NCBI GenBank assembly: GCA_002633025.1
Contig: NMRB01000169.1
Span: 454,857 to 518,856 of the forward strand
Source of the DNA: Notospermus geniculatus
Taxonomy: Eukaryota; Nemertea; Pilidiophora; Heteronemertea; Lineidae
Reading direction: 5' to 3'
DNA length: 64,000 nt
Positions within the stretch are counted from its first letter, which is position 1, and each line of letters starts with the position of its first letter. Position numbers and translations under genes: made by a program. A model generated the notes under the pieces. That model ran no database searches. It was not told the DNA's origin and saw nothing but the letters and a program-made list of their open reading frames with translations. Shown in pieces: positions 56,219 through 64,000 of the stretch.

Positions 56219-57057
56219 GAATGGTTGCAGAGATCTAGCCATAAACAGTGTGAAAAGGGCATGGGCTGTTAAGGAGATGACATGCAAGTTGTGCAAAACT
56301 CGGATATGGCTGAACCAATCGCAACCAAAATCACAGGGTGGTTTACTTTTGTTGAGTGATTGAAAACTGTACCGCAATAATTAATCTTGACTGACCCTGA
56401 CCTATAGATTTAAAACAATGCATATTTTTCAATCCCCAGAAATATAAGAAATAATCATCATTTGAAGCTCTAACTTCACATGCACATTAAGTCCAGAATA
56501 TCAATTGAAAGGAGTCTAATATTTTTAATGCATTTCCACTAGATATGTAGGAAATGAAACAAAGAAAACTTGAGATTTGTGGGTATACTGAAAAAGGAGA
56601 ACAGCCTCGTGAAGTGTTTTGTTGAACATGACGAAATAGACCGGCAGCCTTGCTGAACATGAATGGTTCCACTCAATTAGACTTATTCAACCTTGCCACT
56701 NTGGCAGAATCCCTTGACCACAAAACTACATAGGGCCTGCCTGCAGCAAAAGCGACGTACATTGTAGACTGACAAGATGCGCAGGTTGTGAGTATGACCG
56801 GCATCTTCTCTTGAAGGACCACAAAAAGGACACCAAAAAATATTACAATGAGGTTAGGGCCTATTCTTTTACCATGGTTACTGGTACGTAATCAGCAAAC
56901 GTTTAGCCTTTATTTGGCACCAATGGAGCCTTCACAAAACGTATCTGGTGAGTCTTTTTGGAAAGGAATGTCGCCATCCGGGACATCCGCGACCGTGGGT
57001 GGCACTGTGCAACACTATAGCAACCAGTGCGGGAATATTTTTTTATAAACTGAGTAA

Positions 57058-57206
57058 AGGAAGATAAACACTGCGTTTTGCGCTTTGCGCCTGTTCGTTT
57101 CCTATGTGAATACCTGGTAGAAAAAGTAATTTTATTGTTGGTACCACACATACATTGTAAACATAGGGAACGGACAAGCGCAAAACGGAGAAGTATGAAT
57201 TGGCCT
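57058..57206. mobile_element. 149-bp TWA-type foldback element
   Basis: Arms share CGTTTTGCGCTT and end AGG/CCT; TAA before and TTA after. Confidence 0.6.
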
Positions 57207-57434
57207 TTAGTGAGTGCAGGCTGCTAGTTGACCCGCGCATCTTTATTGTCCAATCCTTGTTTCTGGGTTTTTTTCTCGTTTTTTGCGATTTTGTGGCTCC
57301 CGAGATGCCGCATCGCCCACTGGATAGTGCAACCAGGAAAGGGTGTTGGGCGGTGACTATACATGTATGTACGGCACCTACTGCGTGCCCTAGTCAAATC
57401 GTACGTCATTCGGATTGCTCGGTATCAGCGTTTA

Positions 57435-57567
57435 AGCAAAGTTCATTGGCATACGGATCCGATCCGTTCCCAGTCCGTTTGCCCCTAGTTTTCCAACGCT
57501 GAAGTCCATTTGATAGATTTTTTACGGACCTGAATCGGACCAATTCTGTGTGCCAATGAACCTTGCT
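57435..57567. mobile_element. 133-bp TWA-type element, GCAAAGTTCATTGG ends
   Basis: AGCAAAGTTCATTGGCATACGG and CCAATGAACCTTGCT pair; TTA on both sides (57432-57434, 57568-57570). Short relative of 52737-52954. Confidence 0.8.
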
Positions 57568-57712
57568 TTAGACTGGTACCTGGTCCTAACAATTTTATAT
57601 CCGACTTTTGCAAATGTGAGGACTGGTGTAAAGTGCTACAGTGTTTCCGTCGGTCAGTGTAACGTCCTATATTGTGCCTTATATCTTATGACCTTGATTT
57701 TCTATCTGAAAG

Positions 57713-58210
57713 TATATTTCCCGTCAAGGCGAACTTACTTTAAGCATACTGTGTTATCGGCGAACTACTTTGGAAATAATTTCGCCATAATGATTGGGTT
57801 TGACCACGTCTTGTTGAAAGTGGGAATGGTGAACAGGCGAGTGGAGGTTTGGGGGTTATACGCCGTTGACATTCCGAACCAGATGAAAGGTTGGCGCCAT
57901 CGAAACCAAATGAATGTTTGGGATGAGCTTATCATAACTGTCGGTGGGATGAGCAATATCTATGGCATACGCCTAGTGTTCTTCGTCAACGGGAAAAAGT
58001 TAGGCCTACCAGAAAGGAGGACGACGAAAAGAACCTACGACGCTAAATACATGTATGGTGAAAAATTTAATATCAGTGAGTTCTTGATCGGACATTCTAG
58101 GACAACACCAGCGCACAGCAAATATTACTTCATCGGTTATATTGCACGGTTTATTGTCTTTCCGTTTATTCTTACTGACAGCGATATAACAAGGAAACAG
58201 AAGAGAGATA
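57713..58210 (+). CDS. Laminin-G-like domain exon
   Basis: An open exon of about 166 codons ends at a perfect donor (ATA/GTGAGT at 58211). The protein has the features of a laminin-G / concanavalin-A-like fold: NNFAIMIGFD, WDELIITVGGM, IRLVFFVNGKKLGL, FLIGHSR, YYFIGYIARFIVFPFILTDSDI; the last segment matches the G-I-D...-L-S/T-..-E/D-I end of such domains. The left edge is an estimate (CTATCTGAAAG at 57712 could be the acceptor). It would be an extracellular recognition domain. The exon ends in phase 1, which matches the next exon. Upstream exons lie to the left but were not identified. Confidence 0.65.
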
Positions 58211-58595
58211 GTGAGTAATCCATAATTAAAGGGATTAATTTTTGCGTCTGAACTTCCAGCCTCTGGCCACCGGCGGTGATTGCGTCATTCTCCAATACTG
58301 TAGTTTTACCATTCGCCTCAGTGTTGGAGAATGTATTGAATACAATAGGGTACACACTGTAATCTATGCAATAAGTGGCCGCGGCGGAGACGTTGTTGTA
58401 GCAGGTGATATTTTGTGGTACCAACCATCTCCTAAAATATCCTGAAATACATCATGGTGAAATGAAGTCCAATTTCGTACACTACTTCCTGTTTCATGTC
58501 CTTAAAAATGTTCCTCCTAGTACAATGTGTAGTTTCACCAAATTTTCTTTTGGTTGTATACGAAATTCATCTACGCATTTGCCTTTTATCTATAG

Positions 58596-58834
58596 GCAAT
58601 GGATGTGCTGTTTACCATTTACAAGAACACTGGAAGAATGACTGGTATTTCGTGGAAAATGACGCCGACGTCTTATATCTCAAACAACGTACGAACATAG
58701 TCCGGTCTACCCTCGAGTGTGTCAGTTCATTTACATATTCGTCAGTAATCAGCCACAACACTGACGTCATGTTTAATATTTCGTCTGGTACTTGCACATA
58801 TTATGTTAAAGCCCCTCTGTCATGTCTGTATTGA
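58596..58834 (+). CDS. C-terminal exon following the laminin-G-like exon
   Basis: The acceptor CCTTTTATCTATAG ends at 58595. Joining 58210 to 58596 keeps the frame (split codon A|GC). The peptide (about 79 residues) begins NGCAVYHLQEHWKNDWYF and contains RSTLECVSSFTYSSVIS and SGTCTYYV with spaced cysteines, reminiscent of a PAN/apple-like domain half, but too short to be sure. The stop is at 58832-58834 and AATAAA at 58873-58878, consistent with a last exon. Confidence 0.6.
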
Positions 58835-58872
58835 ATTTTGTGCCGGTGTAGAAGTGATAAATGTCAGCCCGG

Positions 58873-58878
58873 AATAAA
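58873..58878 (+). terminator. Polyadenylation signal AATAAA
   Basis: Lies 39 bases after the stop of the preceding exon. Confidence 0.55.
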
Positions 58879-58879
58879 T

Positions 58880-60380
58880 GTCCTACCTTGCTCTAATATG
58901 ACAGGACAAATTGTTCTACTAGGACAATTTCTTCCTGGGGAAAACTGTTCCGAAGGCCCGTTTTCCCCAGGGACAATTTTTTTTTCACACCGGGCTCAAT
59001 AGACAGTGCGCACGAATCTACATAGAATGTGTGTCAGAGGCGGGCGTCCCATGTTCGATCATCAGTAATATCTTTTAAATGTTACTTTTGCTTAGTTTTG
59101 CGTTTATCATTAAAGACAGTACATAAAAGTTCACGGGAAAGTTTACTCTTGATATTTGCCTGCAGTAAGCAATGAAGAAGATCTTTTTTCCGTTAATCTG
59201 GCTCGCAAGATTTGAGTCTGGGATGCCTAGAAAATACATATTTCGCACTTTCCTACAGAGATACAAATCCTCCCTCCCCTCCATTANGAAGAGATAGTTT
59301 TGGAGATTTGATGAGCAAATTATCAGTGCCCTGTGCGCAAGAATACAGTGTTCATGCCTGGCCAGCTATTTATAGCTGAAAAGTAGGTCGGTCAAGGTCG
59401 GCTTCTGTTCAATGGCGCGAATTATGAAGGTGAGATTTTGAAGGGCCATAGCGAAAAAAAAACTGCGATGACCCCCCATTTTTTCATGACATATCCAAAA
59501 TGCATGCATTTTGGATTTGTTATGATGCAAGCACATGGTTGAGAAAAATTTTTTTCTCATACCATGGTAATTGTGAAGTTTATAGGCCTTGGAGTAGATT
59601 TCCAGGTTTTTTTGCCATTTTCAAGGCACGTGTCGGGTTTGGAATTGCCACCTTCAGCAATCAATACAGAGCTGGATGATTTTGAAAATTGGCCAGAGGT
59701 GTTCTCTGAGCTGTAAGCTTTTCAAAAATGTATGATATGATGTGTGCCATGACGATATTGTCAGTGCTACATGCTTTAGAAGATGATGATGTGAATATCG
59801 ACGTCGCTCCAGGTCAGGCTCCATGGTAGCCTGGGCGCCTCACTGGTGTGTGAGCGACCTTAGCGTACGCATGGAGTAATTATACTGACAGTTCCTTCAT
59901 GGCGTACGTATGATCATACGCTATGAGGGCTTTGTGAATCAGACGCCTGATTTTTTGTTATGAACGAACCGTGGCCAGGGTTTAACATGCAGTGGCCTCT
60001 GCATTCGCTACCCGACGAACGAACACGCTAACAGCAGCGTCGAGTTAGAAGTCGTCGGAACTAATCAGAATACATGTAATGTACCTGTTACTCACTAATA
60101 AGTAGGCCTATTCGTTCTTATCGACGTGGAATTGTATCATTCAGCTCTTCACTTGGCCTATCGCGACGAAGAGTGTCCATACAGGCCGTCCTTAGCATCA
60201 CAGTTCAGAGTTACAATGTATCTGAACCAGAGTTAACGGAACCAGGGTGGGGGTAGGGATCGATTTTAGAGGATTTGTTTCTGAATAGATGGTTGTTTTG
60301 TGCAACAATGAGTGATAAAGTTAACTGAAAACGGAAGGTAATAGGGCATGCCCCTGAAGAACTAAAGGCGGTGAAAGTAG
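58880..60380. other. No gene recognised
   Basis: Contains palindromes CCAAAATGCATGCATTTTGG (59499) and GGGGAAAAC/GTTTTCCCC (58936-58972), and an N at 59287. No convincing exon. Confidence 0.4.
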
Positions 60381-60780
60381 GCCTAGGCCTAGCTACAGTG
60401 ACAGGCGAACGCCAACCGACTCTGCCGCCAAGGTGGAATGGTTGTGGCCAATGTGGATGGTAACTAAGTGGCAGAATGGGTGGTTGGTGAGAGGATGCAT
60501 TGTCCACGTATGGCCAATGCATCCTCTCACAGAGTGTTGGTGTCTTTCCCCTCTGTTTGGAATAGAACAGTGGCCCACGAAAAAAACACACAACCGACTG
60601 GAAGCCGTAAAATAAGGGTGTATCGGTAGGCCTAGGCCTAGTCCATGATGTTCTTCTCACACCATAATCTTCTTTCCCTCTTCTTTTCACCCTCTGTTAA
60701 TTTGCAATAGGCCTAGGCCTAGAGCAACAGTGCATGTGGCCTACACAAAAACACACAACCGACTGGAAGCCGCACGCAGC
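60380..60780. repeat. TAGGCCTAGGCCTAG words and a small duplication
   Basis: The 15-base TAGGCCTAGGCCTAG occurs three times (about 60379, 60628, 60708). ACACACAACCGACTGGAAGC is present twice (60588, 60753). A hairpin lies at 60487-60529. Bases 60780-61200 show no gene. Confidence 0.7.
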
Positions 60781-61204
60781 GTAGGCCCTTGCGTCCCGAA
60801 AACAAAAGTAGGCCTACATTAAAAAACAAACAAAATCGCACTCGACGTGACCTCATCACGGTCATTTGAATCAAAGTAAGATTGGTCCTTGTCCAGGGCT
60901 GTCCATTCAACCGAAATAGGAGGTATCCCTTTCCCTTTAGAATTACAAGCCTATTGATAGAACAAGTGAAACTTACAAGTGTCCACATCCCGTAACTTTA
61001 CTGGGTTTGAGGGGTTTTTGGTTTGCGTGTGCGTCGCTATCCAAGTCCTATGATTGGTTGGACAATGGCATACTCACAAATGTGGGGTCGTCTCACAGGC
61101 ATATTATTTGCTGGAAACCGCATCACATTTCTTCACTTTATAAGGAAGTTATGGACGATCAACGGTGGAGATAAACTTTTGTCAATGACTGTACAAATGT
61201 ACAT

Positions 61205-61315
61205 GTATGTAGTCGTGTCGAAGCGCGCCGGGTCTCAGGCGGGTTGAGACCCGGACTAGACACGAGTCTCAAAAAGCCCGGAGATTTCTATAATGTAACC
61301 AGGGTTTGTGCCTCA
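61205..61315. mobile_element. End fragment of the AGCCCTGTTTACAC-type element
   Basis: GCGCGCCGGGTCTCAGGCGGG to TTTCTATAATGTAACCAGGG matches the right ends of 39870-40329 and 62977-63552. Confidence 0.7.
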
Positions 61316-62190
61316 GCGTATTAAATAGCCTGTTGCTCATACTGTAGTGCCCAAAACTAAATCAGGAACACCATGACATGGACACTTGTTTGTCAGTGAA
61401 AGTTGATCTGAATACTCGAAACTGCTAACTTTATAAATTCTTTGATTCAAAATCCGATCCTAATGTTCAAACAAGGTCGATGCCAGAGAATATCAAAGCG
61501 GGATTTTCACCTCGTTTGCTTTTAGATTAAGTATAATCATGGAGGTATTATTGAGAAGGAGCGAGCACGGCCCTAATCGCTGTGACCACAATTCCACGCC
61601 CCCATTGTTTGCCTTTGTTCCCGCCTATTGTCCGGTACGCAAGCTGAGCTCCTTGAAGGCAATCATGAATTCCGCACAACTCTCAAAGTGCAGCGCCATC
61701 TATAATTGATATCGCGTCGACCCAATCATATTCTTGCGTTTTTCTCCACGTTGGGAATTAGATAACCGGCTATTTCGAAGACAACTCAATTTGGTAAACT
61801 CTCCGCTGTATTTTAGTGAAAAAATCATCGAAAAAGACCAATTTCCAATAAAGATATCTACGTTTTAAGGTAAACATGATAATGATAATGATAATGAGAN
61901 TTCTTGAAAGCGAGGGCGATTTTTTGAATGAAACTTTTACCAATGGTTTTAAAATAGTTAGATGCACTAGGGAATGAAGGAAAATCAAGAATTTTATAGG
62001 GAATAAAAAAATTGGATTTTCTACCTTTTTTGAGAAGTAAATTGCATAATGTCATCATAAAAGCAAATTTTTAAAATCAATGGGAACATTTGCCAGAAGG
62101 ATTTAAATTTCACATGCAACAAACCCGGTTGAATTTGGTGTTCTTGGTGCTGAAATATAACCAAATTACAGGTGTATACAAACTAATGCT
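61316..62190. other. No gene recognised
   Basis: Single-copy sequence apart from a TAATGA microsatellite ending at the N at 61900. Confidence 0.4.
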
Positions 62191-62194
62191 GATG

Positions 62195-62312
62195 ACTGTA
62201 CATGTACATGTATGTAGTCGTGTCGAAGCGCGCCGGGTCTAAGGCGGGTTGAGACCCGGACTAGACACGAGTCTCAAAAAGCCAGGGGATTTCTATAGTG
62301 TAACCAGGGTTG
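62195..62312. mobile_element. Second end fragment, near-duplicate of 61190-61315
   Basis: It shares GACTGTACATGTACATGTAT-like sequence, GTAGTCGTGTCGAAGCGCGC and the rest with the fragment ~1 kb upstream, so the two arose by duplication including flank. Confidence 0.75.
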
Positions 62313-62329
62313 TGCCAGGTCTGTGAAGT

Positions 62330-62699
62330 TATTTCCTAATTCCTAGTTCCTAGTTCCTTATTTTAATATACTGTAAATAAGGAACTAGGAAATAGGTTAC
62401 TAGTTCATTATTTTTTGTACTGTAAATAAGGAACTAGTAACTAGGAGATTTTCCAGTTCCTAGTTCCTAGTTCCTAATTCTCAAATTGACAACCATTTCC
62501 TTATTTCCTTATTTTTTTTGTACTACAAATAAGGAACTAGTAACTAGGAGATTTTCCAGTTCCTAATTCCTAGTTCCTAATTCTCAAATTGACAACCATT
62601 TCCTTATTTCCTTATTTTTTTGTACTACAAATAGGGAACTAGTAACTAGGAGATTTTCCAGTTCCTAGTTCCTAATTCCTAGTTCCTAATTCTCAAATT
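62330..62699. repeat. ~102-bp tandem repeat built of CTAGTTCCTAGTTC
   Basis: GGAACTAGTAACTAGGAG recurs at 62430, 62533 and 62635. The array stops mid-unit at the N at 62700, after which an unrelated retroelement tail begins, so the true length is unknown. Confidence 0.85.
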
Positions 62700-62976
62700 N
62701 CAACACCCCGGCGGGGGTAGAAAATTTGCAAATATCGGAGACGACTTTAGTACAGGTACGTATATTGTTTCACATTGTGTGTCGTTTTTATGCTTTATTT
62801 TGTCTACCTGATATAAAACACCGACTGTTTATAAGAATCAAAGAGTCAATAACATGCATACGAGTCATGACATCGGCATTTTCATCATGAACGCTGTGGA
62901 TTTTGTCAAACGCAACTGCAGTCATTTACATTGTTCGGCAACCGCATTAAAGCAAGGATGAATGCACTGCAACATG

Positions 62977-63552
62977 AGCCCTGTTTACACCACACACAAA
63001 ACCAGTGTCGAACCCGGACTTTTTCTGTCCACACCTATGAAAAGCCCGGTGTAGCAGTAAATAGTGTCCCCCTGTAAAAAGTGTCCACTTCCATTGTTGA
63101 CTGACGGATTAAGCGGCATGGGTATAGAAACCAATTGTCAGAGATTAGAATGTAACAATAGGATCTTTTGTTCCCCGGACAGTTTTTCCTATGACATTCT
63201 TTCCCTTCACACCTGGGCCCAGTTTCACAAAGAATCTTAAGTCTAAAGTTGGACTTAAGTCATCATGTGACCAGGTTTCAGCAAATCAGATGACTTCATT
63301 TCAGACTTAAGTTTGTTCTTAGACTTAAGATTCTTTGTGCAACCGGCCCCTGGTCTAATAGGCCCGGGGATGAAAAACCCGCTGCTAATAAGCCACTCCG
63401 AGCTCGAACGGTTTTTGGAGGGCTTAATTTAGGTCCCGTCACACAATTTGAGTAGTGTTGACGCGCGCCGGGTCTCAGGAGGGATTTTTCAGAGCCGGGC
63501 TAGACCCGGGTCGCAAAAAGCCCGGGGATTTCTATGTAGTGTAAACAGGGCT
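62977..63552. mobile_element. AGCCCTGTTTACAC-end element with a nested foldback
   Basis: AGCCCTGTTTACAC and GTGTAAACAGGGCT form the ends, ATG on both sides (62974-62976, 63553-63555). Inside, 63213-63353 is a second foldback element (GGGCCCAGTTTCACAAAGAAT / ...ATTCTTTGTGCAACCGGCCCC). Bases 63556-64000 show nothing recognised. Confidence 0.8.
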
Positions 63553-64000
63553 ATGATTGCGGTCAGTTTTGGTTGGGCAAGTTAGATGTTGCTCGACAGG
63601 ATTGAAAGTAACTTACTGAATCTGACAATATTCAAATCATTGGTGGTGACCTTTGTTAGAAAGCAAGAGTTCTTGATGAAAGGAAAGGGGATGCCTGCGA
63701 AAGTTGAATGGACAACTACAGTATCGCCTCTCCGCCCTAGAGTTTTTCTCGGGCAAGTTGGCTGTCTATATGGGAAACTCAACCGTGGAGAGAACCAGTC
63801 TGGGCAGTCGTTTCTGTCACTGGTCTTCGCGTAGATCGGAAAAAAACAACTATGGTGAATCGCCCATCGAGAGCCAACTCGGGGCAACGCCTGGTATTTC
63901 CTATTTTTCTCGACAGCCAGCGCCACCATCGCCGTGCGCGCCACTCTTCTACTCCAGGGACTAACTACGCTGTCGGCGAATGGAGCCGATGTACAAGTAC

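Noticed and set aside
60211-60690. 159-codon minus-strand open frame
   Set aside because: It covers a hairpin and AGGCCTA repeats and has low-complexity composition without any domain.
1-64000. CRISPR array or prokaryotic defence system
   Set aside because: The tandem arrays have no spacer structure or cas genes, and the window is clearly from an animal nuclear genome.

Overview
The window is nuclear DNA of an animal, most likely a marine invertebrate (echinoderm, hemichordate, amphioxus, brachiopod and mollusc are all possible; the species cannot be named from sequence alone). Reasons: spliced coding exons with AATAAA signals, a TRIM-type RING/B-box gene of the kind expanded in such genomes, many short foldback DNA transposons, minisatellites and (CA)n tracts, and frequent AGGCCTA and ACATGT motifs. 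There is no bacterial gene organisation and no CRISPR array. One N gap (46051-46333) and eight isolated Ns mark assembly joins.

Coding content is sparse. The clearest gene is a TRIM-family protein at 15421-17427 (+), with its coding sequence in one exon behind a 3' splice site at 15417. Its 3' half is duplicated at 7265-8340 (C-terminal 118 codons plus 3' UTR), and a third, inverted UTR fragment lies at 14085-14365. A second gene is seen as its last two exons at 57713-58210 and 58596-58834 (+): a laminin-G-like domain joined in phase to a Cys-containing tail, with AATAAA 39 bases after the stop. A third, unrecognised protein is read on the minus strand at 38360-39340; a fragment of a paralogue at 35395-35645 is broken by a transposon. 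Decayed retroelement pieces are present at 50830-51356 and probably 10339-10686.

Most of the rest is repeats, layer on layer. (i) About fifteen foldback elements end in A(A)GCC/AGGC-type termini and most are flanked by TTA or TAA, as expected for PIF/Harbinger-like non-autonomous elements. (ii) Three elements of about 630-640 bp have 10-bp target duplications (8979-9620; 21404-22033; 35646-36279), as in Mutator-like elements. (iii) There is a TTAA-flanked piggyBac-like element (33805-34434) and a TA-flanked mariner-like palindrome (25544-26353). (iv) Larger families carry internal minisatellites: a 99-bp unit at 4.8-5.4 and 22.5-23.5 kb, an ~82-bp unit at 5.4-6.1, 14.8-15.2 and 23.6-23.8 kb, and an ~145-bp unit at 3.8-4.3, 30.1-30.8 and 37.5-37.9 kb. 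(v) A 67-bp minisatellite at 33.7-34.9 kb contains the same sequence as the 3' end of the unrecognised gene family. Because several host sequences are themselves duplicated here, empty and filled versions of the same site can be compared within this one window for at least five insertions. That internal record of insertion is the most informative feature of the region.
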